Shown: positions 1-9,074 of the stretch, piece after piece
Layout: each line of letters begins with the position of its first letter
Position numbering within the stretch: position 1 is the first letter of the stretch
From: a virus
IMG/VR virus record: IMGVR_UViG_3300008117_000651
Location: 1-30,348 of that record
Direction: 5' to 3' (one strand)
Length of the DNA stretch: 30,348 nt
The notes under the pieces: generated by a model
The model's input: the letters and a program-made list of their open reading frames with translations, nothing else
The model's database searches: none
What the model was told of the DNA's origin: nothing
Program-made: the position numbers and the translations under genes

Positions 1-1
1 A

Positions 2-3000
2 GAAGAACGCCTTAATATGCTTCATAGTTTATACAACTTGTATTTAGATAAAATTGGTTTTTCTAATACAGCAGATGGTATAGCACGTAAGCGTGCTATA
101 TTAGATGGAATATTTGGTGGTCAAGGATTTGGACCAATACCAGAATTTAAAATTCCAAAGCAAATGGATTCTCCATTATTGGCTAATCGTTTTGGTGGAC
201 CTAGTCAAATATTGCACACAACACCTGGTATATCTATGCTTAATTTTGACCAACTATTAACAGAAGTTTATAATTTAAATGAAGGAAATGTTAATCAACT
301 TCTTCGTTATAAAGGAACTGGTGGATTAACAAACAATGCTATTTCTAGGGCTGCTAATAAAGCCTGGGCATTTTTCTTATTAGTTCCTGACCTTGGTTGG
401 AAATCTGCTGCTGATAACGCACTTGTTTATACAATGACAGCATCTCCTAAAAATGTAGTTTCTTATTTTAGTCGCAGAGGTAAAAATGCAGAAAATGCTA
501 TTGCTGCTTGGAGTGGTTCAGAAAAAACTCAAGGTTTAATTAAATCTAGAATACTAGATGTTTTTGATAGAAATCCTGCTAAATATGTTTCTCCAGAAAA
601 ACGTAAAACAATGCAGGCTATGCAAAAAGTAGATACAAGTTATACTACTCCTAGTGGTAAAGTAATTAAAAGTTCTGAATTAGTTTCTGCTGATGAACTA
701 TTTGGTGCACCATTTGAAGAGCGTCTTGCTAATACTATTACTGCAAAGTATGGATATTTAGATGCAGAAAAAAATGGTGACTTGGCTGAATTATTAATGT
801 ACAATAATCAGTCAATTGAGTCTATGGTTCAATCAACAGTTGCTGCTAATTTTGCTAATACAATAGTTGATGGAACTCTTGCTGCTGAAATTTATGGCAA
901 GTCTACTTTATCAGAAGCCTTAGAGGCTGCTGGACGTAAAGCAACTGGTAAATATAAAACTGATATTAATAATAATTTAATAAATTCAGATAGAAACCTT
1001 GTACATTTTTCTTCTTTTTATAAATACTTTGGAAAGAATATCTGGAAAAATGTAGACTTTGGTTCATTGTTTGTGCGTAATGGAGCACTTAGAACTGCAA
1101 ATGATGTAAATTCTTATGTAGATGATGCAATGAAACGCATTGGTTATACTAAATCTGATGCTGGTAAATGGACTGTACCAGAAAATAACACTGTAAGGGT
1201 AAAAGAATTTAACAGTGAGTTTGGAAAAACTTCTAGTTTAAGAGCAACTGGTTTAACAGATGCAGAAATTACTGAATCTATTATTCGTTACTCTGCTGCT
1301 GAAATGTATACCGTATTTCACGGTAGTGCAGATGTATTTAATGAGCGCCTTTACTCAGCAATTACAAATAAAATACAAAGCGGTTTAGAAAAAGTAGCAA
1401 AGTCTCGTCAATTCCGTGGTAAAGATGCTATGCGTCGTACCGCTATTGGTGAAGAACTTGTAACTTTATCTCCAAAAGAAATAGCACGCCGACAAAAATA
1501 TGAAACAGAACGCGGATTAGCCTCTAGTTATGTTCGTGGTATGTCTTCTCAAGAATTTGATGAATTAGTTAAAGGTTTTGAACTTCAAGGTACAATAAAA
1601 ACTGATATTGATTTCAAAGCAATGGTTGACCCTATAAGTCAATTTGAAGGTACTGGTAGTCTTGGTTGGGAATGGATGGATAGGCAAATTAATGACCTAT
1701 TTAATACTCCTGCTTTTACTATAGAATATTTTGAAGCACGTAAATTGCTAAGAAAAGAACAACAAACATATAAATCTTCTCTTATCAAACAAGGTATGTC
1801 TCCTGAAAATGCTGCAATTCAATCAAGTATTTATTTTACTAATTTTGCTAGTAAGAATGCAATTGATAAAGTATTAAAATATATTGATAATCCAGAAATT
1901 AAAACACAATTAGCCTTTAATCTTCGTGTTGGTGGACGTTTTTACCGAGCAGTAGAAGACTATACAAGACGTTTAGTTAGATTTAGTGCTCGTCATCCAG
2001 AAAGAGTTTTATATCGCCTAGGTCATTTTAGTCAGGCTATGGATGGTAGTGGTATGACATACACAGATGACAATGGTACTGAATATGTAATGATACCTAA
2101 TGATGGTGTTTTCTGGAGAACAGTAGCCCCAGCCTTTGCTGCTGTAATGAATCCACTTGGAACAACGCAAGCAGTACTTGGACAAAATTGGGATTTCTTT
2201 AAACAACCAGCCTGGAATCAATACACATTAAAGATATCTATGTTGAATCCAGGATATGCAGAAGGTTCAGGTTTACCTACACTTACTGGTCCAACAATTG
2301 CAATTCCAGTATTAGGTGCTAGACAATTACTAACAGTTACTGGTACACAATTTAAATCTCCTAAATTATTAGAAATAGCGGATGGTTTAGATAACTGGTT
2401 GCTTGGACCTCAAAGTGATAACACAACCTGGCTTCGTGGTTTAATACCAACTAATTTATTAAATGCTTACGGTACATTACCTATAGCCGATAAGACTGGT
2501 GCAATGGCTACTGCTATTTATCAGGCTGGTGCTTATCTGCAAGTTAATGATAAAACCAGAATGAAACCAGAAGATTATGATAATGAAAAGAAGTTAGGTC
2601 AATATTATGACCGACTAAGAAATCAGGCTTTTAATGTTATTGCTACTAAACTAGGATTTAATATTCTTTCTCCTGTGCCACTAGGTACAACAGAACCAGG
2701 AATTTTACCTGAGTTACGTGAAGTTGGAATAGTAAGTTTCCGCCAAGAGTTTAGCGATATTCTTCGTGGCGTACTTAGTGTTAATGCTGAATATGGATAT
2801 AACTTGCAAGACCCAATTGGTACTGCAGTATCTATCTTTGCTTCTGAGAATCCAGATAAATTAGTTTTTACAGTTAGTAAGAATAGCCAAGAGGCTAGAA
2901 AAGTAATTAACTACACTCAAGAAACTAAAAAATGGGCTATGAATAACGTTAAGTTATTAAAAGAATATCCATCAGTAGGTTGGGTATTTGCCCCACATAT

Positions 3001-3652
3001 TGGTGAGTATGACCCATCTGTAATAAACTTTTTACAGGCTACTGATTTAATATCTGAAAAAACAAATGTTTTTGATGATGACAATGCAGTACTAAGAAGA
3101 TACTTGACAGAGTTGGCTGCAGTTAAAGACCGTCAATTATATTATGATGTAGACCGAGAAGTTCAACGTTTACTTAATGACCCAGAAAATCCTGAACGAA
3201 ATAACTTTATGTATCGTAAAGACCTTATGGAAAAAGGTAAAAATACTAAAGCAATGATTATGGCTGGTAATGCAGCCCTTACTGAGGTATTAAAAAACTC
3301 TGATTGGGAAAATAGACAGTCTTTGTTAGGACGATTTAAAAATCTTAACAATATGGCTAATGACCCAGAGGTTGTAACTTTGATGGAAAAAGAAAAAAAT
3401 GACCTTGTTGTATCTAATCTACAGAAGATGACAGCATTGACTAATCGTATGTTAGTTGTTCTTGAAGATACAAAAATTCGTGGACAATTTGGTTCAGAAG
3501 AAACTTTGGAAAAAGTTTACCGAGATGGGATTAATAATTTGGAAAATATAATGGGTGCAAATTTAACTCTTGGTCACGCATATACCCACATTATTAGACC
3601 TTTATTAGATGATGTTTACACTACCCCAACAGTAGCGATAGCGAGACAATAG
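2..3652 (+). CDS. Large internal virion / ejection-type protein (5' end outside window)
   Basis: The frame is open to the first base of the window, so the gene almost certainly begins upstream. An internal ATG at 17 has no Shine-Dalgarno sequence. At least 1216 residues are visible, rich in Asn, Lys and Thr, with no signal peptide and no enzyme motif that I recognise. A hydrophobic stretch with FFLLVPDLGW lies about 120 residues in. Position and size (huge protein, two further structural genes, then scaffold and capsid) suggest a protein packaged inside the capsid and ejected with DNA, as the internal virion proteins of short-tailed phages are. That role is inferred from size and context. The stop codon shares one base with the GTG of the next gene (TAGTG), so translation is probably coupled. 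A portal or terminase is not supported by anything seen. Confidence 0.75.
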   Translation, partial: EERLNMLHSLYNLYLDKIGFSNTADGIARKRAILDGIFGGQGFGPIPEFKIPKQMDSPLLANRFGGPSQILHTTPGISMLNFDQLLTEVYNLNEGNVNQLLRYKGTGGLTNNAISRAANKAWAFFLLVPDLGWKSAADNALVYTMTASPKNVVSYFSRRGKNAENAIAAWSGSEKTQGLIKSRILDVFDRNPAKYVSPEKRKTMQAMQKVDTSYTTPSGKVIKSSELVSADELFGAPFEERLANTITAKYGYLDAEKNGDLAELLMYNNQSIESMVQSTVAANFANTIVDGTLAAEIYGKSTLSEALEAAGRKATGKYKTDINNNLINSDRNLVHFSSFYKYFGKNIWKNVDFGSLFVRNGALRTANDVNSYVDDAMKRIGYTKSDAGKWTVPENNTVRVKEFNSEFGKTSSLRATGLTDAEITESIIRYSAAEMYTVFHGSADVFNERLYSAITNKIQSGLEKVAKSRQFRGKDAMRRTAIGEELVTLSPKEIARRQKYETERGLASSYVRGMSSQEFDELVKGFELQGTIKTDIDFKAMVDPISQFEGTGSLGWEWMDRQINDLFNTPAFTIEYFEARKLLRKEQQTYKSSLIKQGMSPENAAIQSSIYFTNFASKNAIDKVLKYIDNPEIKTQLAFNLRVGGRFYRAVEDYTRRLVRFSARHPERVLYRLGHFSQAMDGSGMTYTDDNGTEYVMIPNDGVFWRTVAPAFAAVMNPLGTTQAVLGQNWDFFKQPAWNQYTLKISMLNPGYAEGSGLPTLTGPTIAIPVLGARQLLTVTGTQFKSPKLLEIADGLDNWLLGPQSDNTTWLRGLIPTNLLNAYGTLPIADKTGAMATAIYQAGAYLQVNDKTRMKPEDYDNEKKLGQYYDRLRNQAFNVIATKLGFNILSPVPLGTTEPGILPELREVGIVSFRQEFSDILRGVLSVNAEYGYNLQDPIGTAVSIFASENPDKLVFTVSKNSQEARKVINYTQETKKWAMNNVKLLKEYPSVGWVFAPHIGEYDPSVINFLQATDLISEKTNVFDDDNAVLRRYLTELAAVKDRQLYYDVDREVQRLLNDPENPERNNFMYRKDLMEKGKNTKAMIMAGNAALTEVLKNSDWENRQSLLGRFKNLNNMANDPEVVTLMEKEKNDLVVSNLQKMTALTNRMLVVLEDTKIRGQFGSEETLEKVYRDGINNLENIMGANLTLGHAYTHIIRPLLDDVYTTPTVAIARQ

Positions 3653-5229
3653 TGAAGAATAATCTCCAGTATTATATTGATGAAATACGACGCCAGAACC
3701 CAGGGCTATCAGATAAAGATGTAAATACTTATGCTAATAAGTTTTATAAGATGGACCCTAATTCTGATTATACTGGAAAGCGTACTAAGGCAGACCCTGC
3801 ATTTAAATTATTTAATGCTAATGCAAAGGCTGGAACTACTGCTGCTGCTAACGTAACTCCTGCACCTACTCCTACAAAAGAAACTAAGGTTAACGAGTCT
3901 TTAAATCAACCACAATTTTCACCTATTGGTTCTGGTATACAATCAAATTTTAAACAATTCGTTGACGGTACACTTAATCGTAATGCTGGTGGTCCTGGCT
4001 CTATTAGTACAGAACCATTTATTACTGGTCGTTCAACTCCTGAACAACCAAATCCTAAACCTATAGCAATTCTTCCCACTAATGATGGTTTAGGATTTAT
4101 AGTTTCTGATTTAGATAGTGCTGTTAATGATTATATTAGCAAAATTCCTCGTGGTGAAGAAGAATATTACAAAAAACAATTACAAAAATATTATTCAAGT
4201 CCTTCAGAATTTAAAAAATCTATAGCAGGTGGTCCTGTTACGGACAAAGATATTGCTTTTTCTAGAGCGGTTAAATCAGCACTTCAAGAAATTACTGTAA
4301 ATAACTTTGATGCAGGTGTTCAGGTTGGTACAGGTTTAGAAAATAAAACCATACTACAAGGTAATTCTGCTGGCTTTTATAGTTTTGATAATTGGATTGC
4401 AAGTCGTATAAATACACAACCAATTAGTGAAAGTGCAAGAAGTAGTGGTTTAACTACTAAGGCTGATGCGTTAGCAGAGTTTAGACGTACTGTTCAACAA
4501 TATGTTGGTGATTTTGATTTAGTAAATAACTATGATGCCTTGGCTGAAGCATATTGGCAAAAACTTCATAAAGAAGAACTGGCAAGAGTAAGTCAAAGCA
4601 CAAGCGTTACTAACCCTATTACTGGTAGTAGAACTAGTAGAAGTACATCTTATAATCAATTATCTGAACAAGATAGATTAGAGATGCGTATTAATTTTAT
4701 TACCAAAGGTGCTATGGACAAAAAGGGTAAAGTAATAAGCACTGGTATTAGAGAAGCAGAACCACTAGAACTGCAAGATGCTGGTGGTACTATTGGTGAT
4801 AACTATACCAAACTAAAAAGTTATGCTTATGATTACGGTGTAAAATTATCAGATGCTCAAATAAAAGAAAAAGCAGCCGAGTCTTTATTGCCAGGTGGTT
4901 CTATAGATGAACAAAAAAGAAGTATTCAAATGGCATCTCGGGCTTTATATAAAGGTTTAGATTCATACATTCAGGCTGGTTTAAAAGTATCTGATGTTGC
5001 TGACCAATACAGAAAACTTAAGGCTAGCGAATTAGAATTAGCAGATGGCGCTGTAGATATATTTGATACAGATGTTCAGTCTGCTTTGACTGCAGATAAG
5101 TTGATGGACCCAATGACTTACACTGGTTTGCTTCGTCAAAATCCAGATTGGAAATACACAAGAAAAGCCAATGAATCTGCAGCGGGTCTTGTAGATACAA
5201 TTCTTAAAACTTGGGGGGTTGTAGGTTAA
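3652..5229 (+). CDS. Putative virion structural protein, 525 aa
   Basis: It starts at a GTG overlapping the previous stop by one base and ends directly against the ATG of the next gene. The first 45 residues (QYYIDEIRRQNPGLSDKDVN onward) look helical. A Pro/Ala/Thr-rich linker follows at about residues 58-90, then a mixed region with many Tyr, Gln and Ser residues. There is no enzyme motif, signal peptide or membrane span. The location between the giant internal protein and the scaffold/capsid genes argues for a minor virion or ejection protein. I do not recognise the family; the role is inferred from neighbours only. Confidence 0.7.
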   Translation: MKNNLQYYIDEIRRQNPGLSDKDVNTYANKFYKMDPNSDYTGKRTKADPAFKLFNANAKAGTTAAANVTPAPTPTKETKVNESLNQPQFSPIGSGIQSNFKQFVDGTLNRNAGGPGSISTEPFITGRSTPEQPNPKPIAILPTNDGLGFIVSDLDSAVNDYISKIPRGEEEYYKKQLQKYYSSPSEFKKSIAGGPVTDKDIAFSRAVKSALQEITVNNFDAGVQVGTGLENKTILQGNSAGFYSFDNWIASRINTQPISESARSSGLTTKADALAEFRRTVQQYVGDFDLVNNYDALAEAYWQKLHKEELARVSQSTSVTNPITGSRTSRSTSYNQLSEQDRLEMRINFITKGAMDKKGKVISTGIREAEPLELQDAGGTIGDNYTKLKSYAYDYGVKLSDAQIKEKAAESLLPGGSIDEQKRSIQMASRALYKGLDSYIQAGLKVSDVADQYRKLKASELELADGAVDIFDTDVQSALTADKLMDPMTYTGLLRQNPDWKYTRKANESAAGLVDTILKTWGVVG

Positions 5230-6375
5230 ATGGGTTATTTAGATAATCAAAACTGGGAAAGAAATTATAATGCAAAAAATCAATATGGTGCCCCAACTGA
5301 AACAGTAGTTATTGATGGAAAGTCATATACTGGAGTAAATCCAGGTAAAGGTAGACCACCTGCTGCTACAGAAATAGGAATGGTTTCACCTTCATCTGGT
5401 TTAACAATTACTGGTACTGAGCGTAACGCTGCTAAAGAAGCAGAAGCCAGAGCAATAGGTTATACTCCAGAATACATAGCATCTCGTGGCGGTATTAATG
5501 CACAGGGTTATTTTAATGATACACCTTTGTCTGGGCAGTTAAGTGCTGCTGAGCAAAAACAAGTAAGAAAACCAGATGGTAGTACTGATACTACGGCTAT
5601 GGCTCGTATTCTTCAAGAAAAACAAATAAAAGAATTAGTTGCTCAAGGAGTTTCAGAGGCTGATGCTTATAAAAGAGTAACTAGCCAATATGGTCAATAT
5701 GCTATTTCTCCTACAGCATCAGCAGGTGGTTATGATGCTAATGGTAAACCAGTTGCAGGCGGACAGTATGATGCTTCTGGTAAATTTGTAGGTACTACTA
5801 CTGGTGGTACTACCGTTGGTGGTGCTGATAATGTATCTCAAGAAAAGCGGGACGCTTTTGCTCTTGTAGAACAGACTATGCGTAGTTACGGATTTAATCA
5901 AACAGAGTTAACTGAAATATTAAATTATGTTAAGACTGGTTTATTAGACCCTAGAATGGGTGCTAATCAATTAGTAATTGAACTACGTAATTTACCATCA
6001 TATAAAACTAGATTTGCTGGTAATGAAACTCGTAGGGCTGCTGGACTAAATGCTTTATCTGAAGCAGAATATTTAGCCCAAGAAAAAGATTACTCAGAAA
6101 CTTTAAGACAATTTGGTCAACAAAGATTAGCAACACGAGCACAGTTTTCTACTTTAATTGGTAATGATATATCTAATATTGAATTAGGTAAGCGTGTTGG
6201 TATAGCCGTTAATCGTTTGGCTAATACTAATCCAGCAATAAAAGCACAATTAAAGGCTTTTTATCCTACAATTAATGATTCAGATATTGTGGCTTTTTTC
6301 CTATCACCAAAAGAAGCCTTACCAGAACTAGAGGCTAAGGTAACTACTGCTGAAATTGGTGCTACTGCTGCATAG
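5230..6375 (+). CDS. Putative virion structural protein, apparently truncated at its C terminus
   Basis: The ATG follows the previous stop with no spacer. The N-terminal part is Gly/Ala-rich and includes a short Gly/Thr stretch at about residues 175-200. The C-terminal third is helical (DYSETLRQFGQQRLATRAQF, then ELEAKVTTAEIGATAA). In related phage proteins, as I remember them, an AEIGAAA-like segment continues through a further helical region into a conserved tail resembling (I)A.ILP..E.LSDIY...T.A..E...GLASA.R.R.QL. That tail is present here but in the -1 frame, straight after this stop (see the 6399 entry). The gene therefore looks shortened by a small out-of-frame deletion or assembly error, or it uses frameshifting. 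Family memory is moderate; the frame relationship is seen directly. Confidence 0.7.
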   Translation: MGYLDNQNWERNYNAKNQYGAPTETVVIDGKSYTGVNPGKGRPPAATEIGMVSPSSGLTITGTERNAAKEAEARAIGYTPEYIASRGGINAQGYFNDTPLSGQLSAAEQKQVRKPDGSTDTTAMARILQEKQIKELVAQGVSEADAYKRVTSQYGQYAISPTASAGGYDANGKPVAGGQYDASGKFVGTTTGGTTVGGADNVSQEKRDAFALVEQTMRSYGFNQTELTEILNYVKTGLLDPRMGANQLVIELRNLPSYKTRFAGNETRRAAGLNALSEAEYLAQEKDYSETLRQFGQQRLATRAQFSTLIGNDISNIELGKRVGIAVNRLANTNPAIKAQLKAFYPTINDSDIVAFFLSPKEALPELEAKVTTAEIGATAA

Positions 6376-6398
6376 CCCAAATATTACCTAGAACAGAA

Positions 6399-6590
6399 AT
6401 GTTAAGTGATATATATAAGCAGACTGGTATTGACTATAACCAGACTACTGCTGAACAAGAAGAATTTAAAGGGCTTGCGTCTGCAAGACGTGCCCGTAAT
6501 CAACTAGCCCAATTAGAAGCAGCAGCATTTAGTGGTGCTTCTGGACTAGGCAGAACTTCGCTTACAAGCAATATAGGCGGAGCAATATAA
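6399..6590 (+). pseudogene. Detached C-terminal segment of the 5230-6375 protein (63 aa from the first ATG)
   Basis: This reading frame is -1 relative to the 5230 gene and is open from about 6354, so translation from the neighbour would give ...AQILPRTE before the ATG at 6399. The ATG has no recognisable Shine-Dalgarno sequence upstream (ACCTAGAACAGAA). The peptide is helical and ends in a Ser/Gly-rich tail (FSGASGLGRTSLTSNIGGAI), typical of the extreme C terminus of a phage structural protein. I read it as the displaced end of the upstream gene. Independent translation of a small virion protein is possible but less likely without an SD. Confidence 0.5.
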
Positions 6591-6598
6591 GAATCCCG

Positions 6599-6697
6599 AT
6601 GTGGACTGACCAGCCCCACACGGTGTATAAGACTGGTAGCAAGAGCCAGCCTATCTACCCCTGGATAGAACTGTGGCTTGCGACTAACAACGAATAG
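6599..6697 (+). CDS. Possible 32-aa peptide in the gap before the scaffold gene
   Basis: An ATG at 6599 opens a 32-codon frame (MWTDQPHTVYKTGSK...) that ends with TAG at 6697, just before the scaffold SD. Aromatic and charged residues are spread as in real protein, and the end (PWIELWLATNNE) reminds me of short phage proteins seen elsewhere, but there is no SD upstream. The same stretch also contains three short potential hairpins (TGTGG/CCACA, CTGG/CCAG and CTATC/GATAG), so it may instead be a structured leader for scaffold and capsid expression. Coding status is uncertain. Confidence 0.2.
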   Translation: MWTDQPHTVYKTGSKSQPIYPWIELWLATNNE

Positions 6698-6711
6698 AAA
6701 GGGTGGTTACT

Positions 6712-7182
6712 ATGAGTAACAACTACTGGGATGAAGAAGAAGACGAACAAGATACACCAGAGCAGCAATTAACTGGCGATGATTTAGTTAAGAAACTAAG
6801 AAAAGCCAAACGTGCTGATGAAAAGCGTATCAAAGAACTATCCGAACAACTTGAAGGATTCCTCAAGGAACGTAAGGAAAGAACCGTCACAGAAGTCCTA
6901 GCAAAAAAGGGAGTAAACGCTAAGGCTGCTCGCCTAATACTTAAAGATGTAGAGGATACCACAGAAGAATCTATTGATTCTTGGCTTCGTGATAACGGAG
7001 ATTTAATTGGTTACAACCCACAGGCTGAAGTAGAGGAAAAGCAGAAAGACCTTGCTGCATTACGCCAGCAAGACATTATTACCCAAGGCGGAATTGCTCC
7101 AGACAAAGCCGTAGATTTAGAGCGACAATTAGAAAATGTTGACTCTATAGATGATTTAATGAATCTTCTACGTAATTCCTAA
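6712..7182 (+). CDS. Capsid assembly scaffold-like protein
   Basis: It is 156 aa from ATG 6712, which sits about 9 nt after AAAGG; a GTG at 6703 in the same frame would add three residues but is poorly placed. It is highly charged. The N terminus is very acidic (WDEEEDEQDTPEQQ). A long predicted helix with alternating Lys, Glu and Arg (about residues 24-70) follows, then a second helical part. Such small acidic, coiled-coil proteins placed immediately before the major capsid gene are normally scaffolds that organise capsid subunits and leave before or during DNA packaging. No protease motif is visible. The call rests on composition and position. Confidence 0.7.
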   Translation: MSNNYWDEEEDEQDTPEQQLTGDDLVKKLRKAKRADEKRIKELSEQLEGFLKERKERTVTEVLAKKGVNAKAARLILKDVEDTTEESIDSWLRDNGDLIGYNPQAEVEEKQKDLAALRQQDIITQGGIAPDKAVDLERQLENVDSIDDLMNLLRNS

Positions 7183-7215
7183 TCCGTTCATAGTCACTTG
7201 GAGGTGACGCAAACA

Positions 7216-8418
7216 ATGGCAAACGCCTATACAGATACAGGTGCTTCCTCTCTTGGAGGTACCACTGGTGGCGCAGGTCTCGTACAGAAGGCATATGACC
7301 GCCTTCTAGAGTTTGCTCTCCGTTCAGAACCACTACTTCGTTCTGTCGCAGACAAACGTCCTGCCCGTCAGGCTTTTCCAGGCTCAACAGTTGTTTTACA
7401 ACGCTATGTTGACCTAGACCAAAAGACCTCTACTTTATCTGAGACAACAGACCCAGATGCAGTAGCGCTCTCAACACCGACTTCAGTAACCATTACTCTT
7501 AACGAGTATGGTAATGCAGTCCTAGTAACCCGTGCACTTGAGTTGTTCTCACTTGCAGATGTAGACCCAGCAATTGCAAATATTATTGCATATAACCTTG
7601 CTGATTCTATTGATGCAGTTGTGTCTTCAACTTTAACTGGCGGAACAAATGTAATTTACGGTGGAAGCCGTACATCTACAGCAACTATCACTGCCTCTGA
7701 CACAATTGACTCAGCAGACATCCGCAAGGCTGTTGCTAAGTTACGTGCCAATAAGGCAAAGGCTCGTCGTGGTTCATACTACTGGTGTGGTATTCACCCA
7801 GAAGTTTCACACGACCTTCGTGCAGAATCTGGTAACTTGGGCTGGAACTTTGTTCACGCACAATCAGCACCTGCCGTTGATAATATCTGGGCTGGTGAAA
7901 TTGGAGATTACGAAGGCGCATTCTTCGTAGAGTCTTCACGTATCCCATCTGCTAAAAATGGTGCAGACCAATCTGCTCTTGCAACAACCGCTGTAACTGT
8001 TCCAGGTACTTCAGCAGGCTTCACCTTTGGTGTTGCTTCTTCTTCAGTAATTGCTTCTCGTGCAGAAGTTGGAGATAAGATTGCTGGAACAGGTATTGCT
8101 TCAGGTGCATTGATTTCTGCAATTAGCACAACTGGTTCAACCACAACAATTACTGTAAACACAGCAAATACTGCTGCCGTTACTGCTACAACAACTGTAA
8201 CTGTAACTCCAGTAACTCGTGTATTTGATACTCTGCTATGCGGACAGCAAGCAATTGCTGAGGCTGTAGCAGAAGAACCACACATCGTTATCGGTAACGT
8301 AACCGACAAGTTGATGCGCTTCCGCCCAATGGGTTGGTACGGCGTACTTGGCTTTGCTCGCTATCGTGAGGAAGCGTTGTATCGTATTGAAACAGGTTCT
8401 TCAATCGCTGCTCTTTAG
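7216..8418 (+). CDS. Major capsid protein, N4-gp56-like, with an inserted beta-rich domain
   Basis: Start chosen at ATG 7216, 11 nt after a strong GGAGG at 7200-7204; a TTG at 7198 in the same frame lies before the SD and is rejected. The protein is 400 aa. The segment RYVDLDQKTSTLSETTDPDA, followed by TLNEYGNAVLVTRALELFS and NLADSIDAVV, fits the N4-gp56 family of HK97-fold capsid proteins, and the C terminus (RFRPMGWYGVLGFARYREEA) is the usual closing strand. Residues about 248-335 are unlike the rest: Thr/Ala/Val/Gly-rich, with the pattern VGDKIAGTGIASGALISAI then repeated Thr/Ile strands. That looks like an Ig-like or similar beta domain inserted in the capsid fold and probably displayed on the capsid surface. 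A large hairpin follows the stop. Confidence 0.88.
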   Translation: MANAYTDTGASSLGGTTGGAGLVQKAYDRLLEFALRSEPLLRSVADKRPARQAFPGSTVVLQRYVDLDQKTSTLSETTDPDAVALSTPTSVTITLNEYGNAVLVTRALELFSLADVDPAIANIIAYNLADSIDAVVSSTLTGGTNVIYGGSRTSTATITASDTIDSADIRKAVAKLRANKAKARRGSYYWCGIHPEVSHDLRAESGNLGWNFVHAQSAPAVDNIWAGEIGDYEGAFFVESSRIPSAKNGADQSALATTAVTVPGTSAGFTFGVASSSVIASRAEVGDKIAGTGIASGALISAISTTGSTTTITVNTANTAAVTATTTVTVTPVTRVFDTLLCGQQAIAEAVAEEPHIVIGNVTDKLMRFRPMGWYGVLGFARYREEALYRIETGSSIAAL

Positions 8419-8428
8419 TTGATTGACT

Positions 8429-8470
8429 GTAAGATACTGTTTAAACGGCGAATACGTTGCAGTATCTTGC
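8429..8470 (+). promoter_or_regulatory. Strong hairpin between capsid gene and the next gene
   Basis: Bases 8429-8439 (GTAAGATACTG) pair with 8460-8470 (CAGTATCTTGC), 11 bp including one G-U. The 20-nt interval can form an inner AACG/CGTT stem (8444-8447 with 8455-8458). There is no U-tract after it, so it is not a standard terminator. It may protect the 3' end of a processed capsid mRNA, slow polymerase, or limit read-through, letting capsid outpace downstream genes. Confidence 0.65.
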
Positions 8471-8492
8471 GGTGAGTTCATTAGGAGGACTT

Positions 8493-8765
8493 ATGACCGA
8501 ATGGCTATTTAAAACACCAACAGTAGAAGAAGGTCCCGCTGGTCAATCTCGGTTATTTCATTTTTATAAAATAGACCGTGGTATAACTATTGTTAGAGAA
8601 CTAGATGGTGACTATGCACAGGTACGTTATTTACAAGATTCTGACTATGCAACATATCCAGAAATTTATCAAGGTGGTTATAACCACACAGTAGATGATG
8701 CTACTAAAGCAAGATTAATAGCAGGCAATGTTGGAGTAACAGAAAGTAATTTTACTGCATTATGA
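8493..8765 (+). CDS. Small phage protein, 90 aa, unknown function
   Basis: It starts at ATG 8493 with an excellent SD (GGAGG, 4 nt upstream). A TTG start at 8457 in frame would place the SD inside the gene and is rejected. The protein has no Cys and is acidic and aromatic (RLFHFYKIDRGITIVRELDG), consistent with a small mixed alpha/beta fold. It lies right after the capsid gene and overlaps the next gene by 4 nt, so it may be a head decoration, stabilising or completion protein. That role is suggested by position only. Confidence 0.75.
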   Translation: MTEWLFKTPTVEEGPAGQSRLFHFYKIDRGITIVRELDGDYAQVRYLQDSDYATYPEIYQGGYNHTVDDATKARLIAGNVGVTESNFTAL

Positions 8766-9073
8766 AACATTGGGAATATCATCCAGAACCAATAGATACT
8801 TGTTTTGGATGTAAAGGATTATCTTTACAGATGAATACTGGAGACGCTGATAGTCGTAGGTCTATGCCTAACAAAGCGTTTAACGCAGAATTGAATGCCT
8901 ATAAAGAGGCGAGAGCCCAGGGTATTCAGCCAAATGGAACTTCTATGACGAAGATTCAAGAGGCAGTAAAGGCTAGTGAAGCATTAGGTAAGCCGTATGA
9001 CGGTAACAAAATGCCACCAGCAAAACATATAAACAAAAAAACAGCAGCGATAATGAAAGAAATAGGAGCATAA
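8762..9073 (+). CDS. Small conserved phage protein with CFGCK motif
   Basis: The ATG overlaps the previous stop by 4 nt (ATGA). It is 103 aa. The N terminus carries HPEPIDTCFGCKGLSLQM, a single CxxC knuckle, followed by a helical, polar region (GDADSRRSMPNKAFNAELNAYKEARAQGIQPNGTS) and a Lys-rich end. I recall this arrangement from conserved hypothetical proteins located after the capsid gene in other actinobacterial phages. With only one CxxC plus nearby His it could bind zinc in a dimer or form a disulfide in the virion. Function unknown. Confidence 0.75.
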   Translation: MKHWEYHPEPIDTCFGCKGLSLQMNTGDADSRRSMPNKAFNAELNAYKEARAQGIQPNGTSMTKIQEAVKASEALGKPYDGNKMPPAKHINKKTAAIMKEIGA

Positions 9074-9074
9074 A

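Noticed and set aside
6354-6375. Programmed -1 frameshift site joining the 5230 and 6399 frames
   Set aside because: No X-XXY-YYZ heptamer occurs in the only stretch where both frames are open; a deletion explains it better.
7908-8309. Minus-strand frame of 133 codons in the capsid gene
   Set aside because: Val/Ala-rich antisense of the Thr-rich capsid insert; no SD and against operon direction.
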